Assembly (NCBI RefSeq): GCF_024372725.1
Contig: NZ_VOUA01000003.1
Span: forward strand, 124,001 to 188,000
DNA length: 64,000 nt
Direction: 5' to 3'
Source of the DNA: Methanosarcina sp. KYL-1
GTDB lineage: Archaea > Halobacteriota > Methanosarcinia > Methanosarcinales > Methanosarcinaceae
The notes under the pieces are model-generated. The model saw only the letters and a list, made by a program, of their open reading frames with translations, searched no databases and had not been told where the DNA came from. The translations under genes and the position numbers were made by a program. Below are positions 53,223 through 60,601 of the stretch, one piece after another (the stretch's first letter is position 1; each line of letters opens with the position of its first letter).

Positions 53223-54215
53223 ATGGCTAAAGTGGCTTCGAGTTCAGGTAGGAATGGCAATCATGGAAGGCAGAAACCCAGTAAATGCATGAGCGAACAG
53301 GCTCTATGCAGTGCCCTGGAGATGGCAAAGGAACTTATCTCGGTAATAAACAAGGTTCCGGTGACTGTTTTCCTGTGGAGGCCCGAGAAATACTGGCCTG
53401 CGGAATTCGTATCCGAGAACATAAGGCAGTTCGGGTATACAATAGAAGAGTTCACATCCGGAAAGCTGCTGTACGGGAATATTGTGCATCCCGACGACCT
53501 TGAAAGGGTTGAAAGGGAACTCTCCAGGCGGATTGAAGAAGATTACGTGGATTTCACCCATGAATACCGGGTCCTGACCAGGGGCGGGGAAGTGCGTTGG
53601 GTTGAAGAGAGGACTTTTATCGAAGCCGATGAGAACGGGGTTGTAAAATATTTAAAAGGTATTATCCTGGATATCACCGAACGCAAGCAAAAAGAAAAAC
53701 TGCTTTACATCCAGCGGGACCTGGGCATTGCCCTCAGCACTTCGGAAGACCTGCATGAAACCCTGGGGCTGCTGCTTGACTCCTGCCTCCAGATAGACGA
53801 AATCGATGCAGGCGGCATATACCTGATCGATGAGGAAACCGGGGACATGTCTCTTGGGATCTACCGCGGCTTTTCTCCAACCTTCGTTGAGTATGCTTCC
53901 CATTACAGTGCCAGTTCTCCCAATGCCAAGCTTGTAATGATAGGGCAGCCCGTCTACAAGCAGCACATAGACCTCCTCCTGACCTCCAGGGACGATGCGC
54001 TCAGGCAGGAAAACCTGAGAGCTACGGCAATTCTCCCTGTCAAGCATGGAAAAAAGGTTATTGCTGCCTTTTACCTGGCATCCGAGCGTGAGTATGAGCT
54101 TTCCGACAGCGTGCGCACTGTCATCGAGACCATTGCAACCCAGTTCGGAGTCTTCATCTCCAGGATCCGGCTTGAAGAAAAGCTAAAGGAATGTGTGAAA
54201 AAGCGCAACTCTTAA
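53223..54215 (+). CDS. PAS-GAF sensor protein without kinase domain
   Basis: 330 residues from ATG 53223 (GGAG 6 nt upstream; ATG 53202 is also in frame). A PAS/PAC domain (about 40-160: VTVFLWRPEKYWPAEFVSENI, IVHPDDLERVERELSRRI, EYRVLTRGGEVRWVEE, IILDITERKQKE) is followed by a GAF domain (about 170-325: LGLLLDSCLQIDEIDAGGIYLIDEET, ATAILPVKHGKKVIAAFYLAS). The sequence stops after a short coiled segment, where kinases would have HisKA. It may be a stand-alone sensor acting on a kinase elsewhere, or a kinase that lost its output domain; the stop is clean and I see no kinase remnant downstream. Confidence 0.87.
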   Translation: MAKVASSSGRNGNHGRQKPSKCMSEQALCSALEMAKELISVINKVPVTVFLWRPEKYWPAEFVSENIRQFGYTIEEFTSGKLLYGNIVHPDDLERVERELSRRIEEDYVDFTHEYRVLTRGGEVRWVEERTFIEADENGVVKYLKGIILDITERKQKEKLLYIQRDLGIALSTSEDLHETLGLLLDSCLQIDEIDAGGIYLIDEETGDMSLGIYRGFSPTFVEYASHYSASSPNAKLVMIGQPVYKQHIDLLLTSRDDALRQENLRATAILPVKHGKKVIAAFYLASEREYELSDSVRTVIETIATQFGVFISRIRLEEKLKECVKKRNS

Positions 54216-54332
54216 ATAGGCTTTTTTTCTTCCTTTCACCTTCTTATTCGTTTTAGGGCCTGTTTCTGGTTATCGAAACCTGAAGCAGGTTTATTTCCTT
54301 AATTAAAAAACGGAAAAAAGGTGAATGAAAAC

Positions 54333-54875
54333 TTGCCAGGCGGAAAAACCCACGATAAGTTCAATATTATTGTCCTGTTTATTATTCTTTTAGGCCTCTT
54401 TCCTCTCCTTGAAAGGCCCCTGCTCCCTTTCCCTGAAAGCTACCTTGAAAGCCGGAGGATAACGGTTTTTTCCCTTGCTTACCTCTTTGGCACCTTCTTC
54501 TTAAGCCCGGACCTTGACATCAAGAGCGGCCCCTACAGGAGGTGGGGAGCTCTGAAGGTTATCTGGCGCCCTTACCAGCGGCTTTTCGGGCACAGGGGAG
54601 TTTTACACCACCCTGTTTTCGGCCCGATAATCCTTTCCCTCACCCTTGCCTTTATGCTCTACTTCCCTCTGGCCTTGCTGGACCTCGGGGTGAACCGGAT
54701 CCCGGTCGAAAGTGCGGATTTTGCCGTTATTACCCGGTTAAAGGCCCTGCTGGACCTCGGCACGAATTTGCCTCCCGTCTGGGCAGGAGTAGCTGCGCTG
54801 CTCGGGCTTGTCCTTTCTATGGAGGTCCATTACCTTCTGGATTTCATATGGGGAAAAGTAAGGTTTTTAAAATAG
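54333..54875 (+). CDS. DUF2227 family putative metal-binding membrane protein
   Basis: About 180 residues. The family start MPGGKTHDKF was matched to TTG 54333 with GGTGA 8 nt upstream; GTG 54321 would add four residues. Conserved polar motifs are GKTHD, FFLSPDLDIKSGPYRRWG and FGHRGVLHHPV, whose Asp/His residues are likely metal ligands, as in membrane-bound hydrolases of the YdjM/DUF457 kind. Four hydrophobic segments (about 12-30, 45-62, 100-125 and 145-170) indicate an integral membrane protein. Biochemical role unknown. It is monocistronic, with AT-rich sequence upstream. Confidence 0.82.
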   Translation: MPGGKTHDKFNIIVLFIILLGLFPLLERPLLPFPESYLESRRITVFSLAYLFGTFFLSPDLDIKSGPYRRWGALKVIWRPYQRLFGHRGVLHHPVFGPIILSLTLAFMLYFPLALLDLGVNRIPVESADFAVITRLKALLDLGTNLPPVWAGVAALLGLVLSMEVHYLLDFIWGKVRFLK

Positions 54876-54960
54876 ATAGCCGGTGAATTTTTAGAGATCA
54901 GGTGCAGTCCTGGAGATCCGATAAATTTTAGAGATTAGATGCAGTTTTCCAGGAAGGTTT

Positions 54961-55455
54961 TCATTTCCGATATGCTTTGATGTGTTCGATTTCAAGGACA
55001 AACTTGCCTTCCTGCCCGGAAATCATGAGCCCTAAGGACATTATCTTCCCTGCATCCGGAGGTCTTGCATCTTTTGCGGCTCTGCCCCTGAAAGAGGGAC
55101 GGAAATTTTCAAAGGGGACTGCTATGTCCATCCACTCCCCCTCTTCGGTTTTAAAGGCGTACTGATAAAGGAACCCATCGTGGTGCCTGTCGGTTTTAAT
55201 GTTGAGCCTGTAAACCTTTCCGTCCCCCCTTACCCGGACTGAAAGGCCTTCAAAGGCTTTCAGGTCAATGGAACTGTTTTTCGAACGAACGGAAGCGAAC
55301 CCGGGTCTGTTTTCAACCAGCCTGACCTCTCCTTTGAAGGCTGCATTTTCTCCGGAGTAGTCCAACCGGCTTCTTGAGGCTCCGCCCATTACCCTGTCGT
55401 CCAGGCTGACCCATTTCAGGGTTTCTTCGGGGTTTTTAAAATTAAAGAGAAACAT
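54961..55455 (-). CDS. CIA30-like (complex I intermediate-associated protein 30) domain protein
   Basis: About 164 residues from ATG 55455, or 174 from ATG 55485. The beta-sandwich pattern of the CIA30 family is clear: FNFKNPEETLKWVSLDDRVMGGASRSRL, FKGEVRLVENRPGFASVRS, GLSVRVRGDGKVYRLNIKTD, MDIAVPFENFRPSFRGR and ISLGLMISGQ-like GLMISGQEGKFVLEI. In mitochondria the family assists complex I assembly. In prokaryotes it is a carbohydrate-binding-like domain of unknown role. No signal peptide is seen, so it is probably cytoplasmic. MFLFNF is the likelier start because homologues begin there and GCGGGGCGAA precedes it. Confidence 0.85.
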   Translation of the reverse strand: MFLFNFKNPEETLKWVSLDDRVMGGASRSRLDYSGENAAFKGEVRLVENRPGFASVRSKNSSIDLKAFEGLSVRVRGDGKVYRLNIKTDRHHDGFLYQYAFKTEEGEWMDIAVPFENFRPSFRGRAAKDARPPDAGKIMSLGLMISGQEGKFVLEIEHIKAYRK

Positions 55456-55531
55456 TTCGCCCCGCACTTCATTTATGTTATGCATATTTCAGATTTTTGA
55501 ATTTCAGATTTTTGTATATTCCAGGTTTTTA

Positions 55532-56149
55532 TCACCTGAAACGTGGCAGGATAAGGGTACTGGCGCTTCCCTGGATTATCCCGGCTCCTGCAGTTTCATC
55601 CATTGAGCCCGTAACTTGCATGGGTGCCTCCTCGCAGAAACAGTTTCTCAGGTCCAGTTTCACCATCATTTCATGGCAGTCAAATGCCATAACCAGGTCT
55701 TTTTGCCCGTCAGAAGAAACATCTCTGTATTCAAAATCAATCGGCTTCACAGACTCTTCTGACTTTTCGCAGCTTATGGTCACGGAGTCAACATTTATTT
55801 TTTCTACGTCCAGCTTCTCAGATCCGAGAACTGCAACCTTAAAGCTGCCCTTATCCATGGTTTTCAGGCAGTTGACCTCCCTGTCCGGATTGACAATGAT
55901 TTCCACATCCATGGCTTCTGCCTGCCCTTTCACCCCAGAGACTGCCTCGGTGCTTGAGGTATCCGCAGCTGAGGTTCCTGCAGGATATGCTGCAATCGAT
56001 ATAAGTGCCAACAACAAAACTAAAACCGGAATTTTTCGAAGCAAGGACGATTTCAGTATTCCAGCCTTCAATACTTCAGCCTTCGTTGATAATCTCCTCT
56101 CATCTATCATTCCCTCATCTTTCATTGATAGTCTCCCCTGGTCTCTCAT
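55532..56149 (-). CDS. Predicted secreted protein, function unknown
   Basis: About 205 residues. A signal peptide is visible in the region KIPVLVLLLALISIAAYPAG (cleavage near TSAAD). The mature part has the pattern (V)EIIVNPDREVNCLKT, SEKLDVEKINVDSVTI, YRDVSSDGQKDLVMAFDCHEM and TGSMDETAG. This resembles small exported domains with a D-x-(N/S)-x-D-G calcium-like loop that pair with dockerin or other surface modules, but I cannot name a family. The N-terminus is uncertain: the 5' end consists of degenerate ~22-26-bp repeats (about 56080-56190) holding several ATGs, and the true start may be nearer the signal peptide. Confidence 0.65.
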   Translation of the reverse strand: MRDQGRLSMKDEGMIDERRLSTKAEVLKAGILKSSLLRKIPVLVLLLALISIAAYPAGTSAADTSSTEAVSGVKGQAEAMDVEIIVNPDREVNCLKTMDKGSFKVAVLGSEKLDVEKINVDSVTISCEKSEESVKPIDFEYRDVSSDGQKDLVMAFDCHEMMVKLDLRNCFCEEAPMQVTGSMDETAGAGIIQGSASTLILPRFR

Positions 56150-56291
56150 TGATCGTTTCCCCTCATCTTTCGTTGATAGTCTCCCCTTATTTTACTCCAA
56201 TGATTTCGGAATACATATATTGATAGGAAATTATAATATGTGCTGTATATTTTTGTAAAGGTAGCTATCAAGCAGGATGAAAGCAGAAATT

Positions 56292-56395
56292 CGTAATCAA
56301 AATATGTAATCAAAATACGTAATCAAAATACGTAATCAAAATACGTAATCAAAATACGTAATCAAAATACGTAATCAAAATACGTAATCAAAATA
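56292..56395. repeat. 8 x 13-bp tandem repeat (CGTAATCAAAATA)
   Basis: Eight units with a single T variant in the second, plus a partial ninth. It lies in the 5' region of the split-barrel gene at 56597, about 200 bp before its start. The rest of 56150-56596 is unassigned AT-rich DNA. Confidence 0.88.
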
Positions 56396-56596
56396 CGTAA
56401 GTAAAGTTTATAAGCAAAATTTATAAATTCGATCAATATAGAACTGTATGGGGGAAAAAGACTGCGAAATAGGGAGCAAGGTTTTTTCCCGTGCAGGCTT
56501 AAGGGGATTTACAGGACTGCATCAGGATATGCGAATATCCGGGGTCCTGAGACAGAAGTTTTGCTTAAAAATATTACAAAATCCTGGTGGGGGAAG

Positions 56597-57037
56597 ATGA
56601 CAGAAGAACTCAAAGCAAAGATTTGCGAATATCTTGCAACTCATTACTACCTGAACCTGGCAACCGTAAGCCCTGAAGGCAGGCCGATGGCTCATACCAT
56701 GGCCTACGTCTCCGAAAAAGCAACCGTATATTTTGCAACAAACAAAGATACCCGGAAAGTCCAAAACATCATGCACAACCCGGCTGTGGCTTACACGGTT
56801 GATGAGGACGACCCTAACTGGTTTGATATGCAGGCCCTCCAGGTGGAGGGAAAAGCCTCAATCGTTACGGATGAAGGGGAACTTCGGGAAGTGGGGGAGA
56901 TCATGGCAGCCAAGTTCCCGGTCACTGCAGATATGCCTCCGGACCCTGATACCATCCTTATAAAAGTCGAGCCTGAGGTCGTTTATTACCTGGATTACAG
57001 CGTCGAATTCTGGCACAGGGAAATGGTTACTTTTTAA
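56597..57037 (+). CDS. Pyridoxamine 5'-phosphate oxidase-like FMN-binding split-barrel protein
   Basis: About 146 residues from ATG 56597 (GGTGG 6 nt upstream; a longer TTG-started frame from 56561 is less likely). Split-barrel features are YLNLATVSPEGRPMAHTMAYVSE, VYFATNKDTRKVQNIMHNP(A)VAYTVDED, ALQVEGKASIVTDEGEL and the closing VEPEVVYYLDYS. It binds FMN or F420-like flavin and reduces small molecules or proteins; the true substrate is unknown. It is not the biosynthetic PdxH, which is larger. A second, different member lies at 58798-59202. Confidence 0.87.
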   Translation: MTEELKAKICEYLATHYYLNLATVSPEGRPMAHTMAYVSEKATVYFATNKDTRKVQNIMHNPAVAYTVDEDDPNWFDMQALQVEGKASIVTDEGELREVGEIMAAKFPVTADMPPDPDTILIKVEPEVVYYLDYSVEFWHREMVTF

Positions 57038-57170
57038 TAGGCGCACTGTCAACTCCGGGTAAAAAATTCCGCTTTTCCGTTTTATTTTTTCCATTTTTAT
57101 GAAAAAAGAATCCCAAAAAGGAAATGAAGAAAAAAGTAAAAGTAAAAAGGAATGTTTTTTCATTTCACCT

Positions 57171-57851
57171 TCACTCAGGCGGGATCATTACCGTATCTAT
57201 CGGGTAGATATATCCATTGCTGGTTTCAATTCTTTCCCCTATGATGTTTGCGCCATCTATTGTTACTGGGTCGCCAGTAGCGTCAACTATAAGTTCTCCA
57301 CCCTGCAGGGTTTCAACGGACTCCATTTCCGTGACATCATATTCCCCGTCAGATACGTGGTAGAGAAGAACATTGTTCAGGGCTGCTTCATCTTGAAGGA
57401 GATCATCAAGAGTACCTGCTGGAAGTTCGCCAAAAGCCGCATCTGTAGGGGCAAAGACTGTATAGGGCCCGTCTCCGCTTAAGGTTTCTTCAAGACCTGC
57501 GGTCTGGATTGCCGTGACCAATGTGTCAAAATCACCTGCTGCAGCGGCAGTTTCCACGATATTCATTCCTTCTTGAGGCGTTCCTTCTTCAGTCATTCCT
57601 TCTTGAGGCGTTCCTTCTTCAGTCATTCCTTCTTGAGGCGTTCCTTCTTCAGTCATTCCTTCTTGAGGCGTTCCTTCTTCAGTAACCATTTCCTCTTCGG
57701 TGGTGACTTCTTCTACCGGTTCTGTCGGTTCTACCGGTTCGGTCGGCGTTACTGTAGGTGTCTGGCTTTCATTTTGATCTGTAGTTGTACAGCCGGAAAC
57801 GAATACCAGCGCCACTACAAGTAGGGCGGTTAAAAATACCAGTTTCTTCAT
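57171..57851 (-). CDS. Fasciclin-domain lipoprotein
   Basis: 226 residues. Lipoprotein signal peptide with lipobox FVSGC (lipidated Cys about residue 21), then a Thr/Pro/Glu linker including four exact EEGTPQEGMT repeats, then a single FAS1 domain (about 96-226: NIVETAAAAGDFDTLVTAI, DGPYTVFAPTDAAFGELP, LLYHVSDGEYDVTEM, ETSNGYIYPIDTVMIPPE). It is probably tethered outside the membrane for adhesion or carbohydrate contact. The ATG has a strong GGGAGGGGG site 4 nt upstream, and TTTATATA lies about 50 bp before it. A smaller relative of the 1305-residue FAS1 protein at 5988. Confidence 0.92.
   Translation of the reverse strand: MKKLVFLTALLVVALVFVSGCTTTDQNESQTPTVTPTEPVEPTEPVEEVTTEEEMVTEEGTPQEGMTEEGTPQEGMTEEGTPQEGMTEEGTPQEGMNIVETAAAAGDFDTLVTAIQTAGLEETLSGDGPYTVFAPTDAAFGELPAGTLDDLLQDEAALNNVLLYHVSDGEYDVTEMESVETLQGGELIVDATGDPVTIDGANIIGERIETSNGYIYPIDTVMIPPE
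57571..57684 (-). repeat. 4 x 30-bp in-frame repeat in the lipoprotein linker
   Basis: Four 30-bp units (three identical at every base, the last diverging at its end) encode the EEGTPQEGMT linker. Perfect synonymous identity indicates recent slippage, and linker length probably varies among strains. Confidence 0.9.
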
Positions 57852-57988
57852 TGTTCCCCCTCCCTATTTTGATTGGAAGATTATACAATAATGTATATAA
57901 ACGCTATATAATTATAAATCCCTTTATATAACCATATCTATATAAAAAACTGGTGTCCTTGGGATTTAAATGACGGGCCTGCATCTCT

Positions 57989-58648
57989 TTAATTAACCGT
58001 TTTCCGATACTTTTCTTTCCCCTCTTCTTCCCCGGCAGACCCTGCTCTGTTTTTCAGGACCTCAAGCAGTTCTTCTGCGTTGATATGCATAATTTCCAGT
58101 GCAGCTTTTGAGAGCTCCTCCGAACACTCTGCCTTTACAAAGAACTGGTGTTCCGAAAGGTCTTTCCAGAGGGGAGGCAGAAGCTCTATTGTACTGACAG
58201 CCCCGGCAATGGGGTCGGAGGCTGCGTGAAGGACCCTGTTTACGCCGGAGGAAATCAACCTTACCAGGCACATGGGGCAGGACTCAAGGGAAGTGTAGAG
58301 TGTATAGCCTTCAAGGGTAGTTATTTCCGGGTGTTCGTCTTCAAAGTGGTTTATAACCACCATTTCCCCATGCAGGTCGCTCCTGAAGTACGGGGAATAT
58401 ACAAGGTTGTGTCCCATGGAAACTATCTTTCCGGAGGCGCCAACCAGGACGCTTCCAACCCCGTAGTTTCCCGAGTCTACGGACTGTAAGGCCAGCACGA
58501 CCGTAAGCCAGGAATAGGGGTCGTCAGGGAATTTCGGGTTAAACCCGTATTCGCTCAGCCAGTTCTTCCAGTTCATAAGCTTTTCTTTTCCCTGGTCAAT
58601 TTTCCCCAGGATGCCCTCTCCGAGTTCCCTGATTTCCTGAAAGTACAT
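57989..58648 (-). CDS. Zinc-dependent nucleoside/cytidine deaminase family protein
   Basis: About 219 residues from ATG 58648, chosen for the GGGGG site 6 nt upstream (the frame opens at 58720). Catalytic motifs are LHGEMVVINHF (HxE, zinc ligand and proton shuttle) and LESCPMCLVRLISSGV (PCxxC-type pair; here S-C-P-M-C). The context GSVLVGASGKIVSMGHNL and GYTLYTSLESCPMC is typical of cytosine/guanine/tRNA-adenosine type deaminases. Extra N- and C-terminal helices make it longer than TadA or guanine deaminase. The substrate cannot be named. Confidence 0.88.
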   Translation of the reverse strand: MYFQEIRELGEGILGKIDQGKEKLMNWKNWLSEYGFNPKFPDDPYSWLTVVLALQSVDSGNYGVGSVLVGASGKIVSMGHNLVYSPYFRSDLHGEMVVINHFEDEHPEITTLEGYTLYTSLESCPMCLVRLISSGVNRVLHAASDPIAGAVSTIELLPPLWKDLSEHQFFVKAECSEELSKAALEIMHINAEELLEVLKNRAGSAGEEEGKEKYRKTVN

Positions 58649-58753
58649 TTTTATCCCCCATTTTTCTAAATTAATCCTCCTGCAAACTTTTTTCTGCTTT
58701 TGCAGGTCATTATAGTACACAAATAAAACCTATGGTACAGAATTCTAACGCTT

Positions 58754-58797
58754 AAATATATAAATTTATACTGCAAACCATCATGTCGGTGAATATT
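58754..58797 (+). promoter_or_regulatory. TATA box and ribosome-binding site of the second split-barrel gene
   Basis: TTAAATATATAAATTTATA (58754-58772) lies about 30 nt before the expected RNA start, and GGTGA lies 5 nt before ATG 58798. The same intergenic gap serves the divergent deaminase gene. Confidence 0.55.
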
Positions 58798-59202
58798 ATG
58801 GTAAAGTTAAATGAAAATATGAAAACCGCATTTTCAAAGGTAAAGATCTTTCCGGTAGCTACTGCTTCAAAAGAAGGGGTTCCTAACGTTGTGCCAATAG
58901 GCTTCTGCCAGCTTGTAGACGACGAAACTATCTGGATTGCAGACAACTTCATGGTCAAGTCCCTGACAAATCTGGAGGAAAATCCCAGTGTAGCAATCTA
59001 CGTATGGGGGCCCGAAACAGGAGGCTGCTTCCAGATAAAGGGCGAAGCCGCGATCATCAATTCCGGGGAAAAGTTCGAGAAAATGAAAGAAATCGTCCAC
59101 GCTGCAAAGCCCGGACTTCCTGCAAAGAACCTGATAGAAGTCACAATCACAGACGTCTTCCAGTGTGCTCCAGGCCCGGAAGCAGGAAAGAAGCTTCTCT
59201 AA
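58798..59202 (+). CDS. Pyridoxamine 5'-phosphate oxidase-like FMN-binding split-barrel protein
   Basis: 134 residues from ATG 58798. The typical N-terminal strand pair (VKIFPVATASKEGVPNVVPIGFC), IWIADNFMVKSLTNLEENPSVAIYVW, GCFQIKGEAAIINSGEKFEKM and the closing EVTITDVFQCAPGPEAG show a minimal split-barrel flavoprotein common in methanogens. A probable FMN or F420 enzyme, or a flavin reductase. Two cysteines are placed in the strand of GFCQL and in VFQCAP. Followed 45 bp later by a small Cys-rich gene, so the two may be one transcript. Confidence 0.88.
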   Translation: MVKLNENMKTAFSKVKIFPVATASKEGVPNVVPIGFCQLVDDETIWIADNFMVKSLTNLEENPSVAIYVWGPETGGCFQIKGEAAIINSGEKFEKMKEIVHAAKPGLPAKNLIEVTITDVFQCAPGPEAGKKLL

Positions 59203-59247
59203 GGTTAAATCCGGATACAAAGTATCCGGAAAGGCGGGAGTGAAGAA

Positions 59248-59460
59248 ATGGTTGAAACTGATAAGGGCAAACCCCCTGTTTTTTGTGAAAATTACTGCAT
59301 AGTTTGCAAGGGTGCAAGGGCAGGAAACGGGATATGCAAATCTATCCAGAACCTGGAACTGAAGATTTTCGGGAAAAACGGCTGCATCTGGGGTTCTGCA
59401 AGGACAAAATATTACGGGGTCACCCCGGACAAGAAAATCCCTGCGAAATCGAAAAAGTAA
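59248..59460 (+). CDS. Small cysteine-rich protein, function unknown
   Basis: 70 residues, basic at the end (PAKSKK). Five cysteines are at C13, C17, C20, C30 and C46 (CENYCIVCKGARAGNGIC), an arrangement suited to zinc or an Fe-S cluster. No family was recognised, but the closing GSARTKYYGVTPDKK is well structured and the coding quality is good. The ATG has GGAGTGA about 5 nt upstream. It lies 45 bp after the split-barrel gene and is followed by a hairpin, so the pair looks like an operon; an electron-transfer link to the flavoprotein is speculative. Confidence 0.75.
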   Translation: MVETDKGKPPVFCENYCIVCKGARAGNGICKSIQNLELKIFGKNGCIWGSARTKYYGVTPDKKIPAKSKK

Positions 59461-59484
59461 GGGGACAGGCGGCAGCAAAAATAT

Positions 59485-59517
59485 CAGGAGGGAATGTGTT
59501 TTTCAGGCCCCCTCCTG
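59485..59517 (+). terminator. Hairpin terminator after the small Cys-rich gene
   Basis: CAGGAGGG (59485-59492) pairs perfectly with CCCTCCTG (59510-59517) across a 17-nt loop, 25 nt after the stop codon. The stem also contains an SD-like GGAGG, but no ORF follows it. Confidence 0.55.
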
Positions 59518-59702
59518 CCCACCGTTTGTTTATTCAAGAAACTTTTCTTTCTGGCCTGCTGTCTACTGCGATTCACTGCCAGCTTACGCTATTGATATAT
59601 GATAGCTGTTGATATACGGTTCAAGCCCTTATTTCCAGAGTATTTCCATAATAATTACTTTGTCCAGAATAAATACTTTACAAAACAGTATGTGAGGTTT
59701 CA

Positions 59703-60509
59703 TTGATGCCGGTAATGTGCATGATTTCATGCAGGATTTTAGAGGATGAAATCCTCTGGGTCCTTGAAAATGACCCTTCGATAGATGAGGTCGCAGTTGT
59801 TGAAAACGGAAACTGTAGGGGGCTCCTGGCTAAGTTGAAAACCGCCGGATTCCCGCATAAGGTCCTGCCTCAGGATGAAATCCCCAAACTTTCTCCGGCT
59901 GCTGGAGATGCCCCTGGAAAATATACCGTGCTGGTCTACATGCTTGAGCTGGCCCTGCACGAACGGCCTGAGAAGTTGAAAAACAAGGTCTATGAGACCG
60001 TAGAGATGCTTGCTTCCGGTTCTTCAGGGATCCTGCTCTTCTACGGGCTCTGCGGAAACGTACTCGGGAACGTGGAAGAGGACTTCGCTTCCCGCCTGCC
60101 GGACTGCCCTGTCCGGATCCTCAGGGACGACGCCTGCAGGGTTGTCGATGACTGCATAGGGGCAACTCTCGGGGGTTCTGCGCAGTACCTGAAAGTGCTT
60201 AAGAGTGTCAGCAACGTGGGAACTTACCTTTTTACTCCCATGTATTCTGCAGCCTGGGAAGAGTTTCTACATGTGGACAAGCTGCACAAAGACCCGGAAA
60301 AAGCCCTCAAGATGATGAAGAAGACCCATGAGATTACAGGGTACGGAAGGGTGGCAAAGCTCAAGACGGGGCTTTCGTATACCGAAAACTTTGACGAAAA
60401 CATCATGGAATTTGCGGATCTTTTTGGCTTTGAAGTAATAGAGCTTGAAGGAAACCAAAAGGTATTTGATAAATGTTATAGGGAACTTAAGGCAGAAATC
60501 TGTAATTGA
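59703..60509 (+). CDS. DUF1638 family protein
   Basis: 268 residues, soluble. DUF1638 landmarks are MPVMCMISCRILEDEILWVLEND at the N-terminus, LLFYGLCGNVLGNVEEDF, CPVRILRDDACRVVDDCIGATLGG, YLFTPMYSAAWEEF, YGRVAKLKTGLSYTENFDENIMEFADLFGF. Members are frequent in Methanosarcina, often near methyltransferase or corrinoid-protein genes, and conserved cysteines suggest a metal or corrinoid-related role; none of this is proven, and no methyltransferase occurs in this window. The ATG has GAGGT 7 nt upstream. It is a paralogue of the next gene, and the two are probably one operon. Confidence 0.9.
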   Translation: MMPVMCMISCRILEDEILWVLENDPSIDEVAVVENGNCRGLLAKLKTAGFPHKVLPQDEIPKLSPAAGDAPGKYTVLVYMLELALHERPEKLKNKVYETVEMLASGSSGILLFYGLCGNVLGNVEEDFASRLPDCPVRILRDDACRVVDDCIGATLGGSAQYLKVLKSVSNVGTYLFTPMYSAAWEEFLHVDKLHKDPEKALKMMKKTHEITGYGRVAKLKTGLSYTENFDENIMEFADLFGFEVIELEGNQKVFDKCYRELKAEICN

Positions 60510-60601
60510 ATTCCGGACTATCGAAGCTTGCCTTATCCGGACTATCACAGTTTGCCTTGAGAACATTACCCGATACCCGTGTACAAAATGGAGGTCTTGA
60601 A

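Noticed and set aside
53223-54215. PAS-GAF gene as a frameshifted kinase
   Set aside because: I read on after the stop in all frames and saw no HisKA or HATPase sequence, so a stand-alone sensor is simpler.
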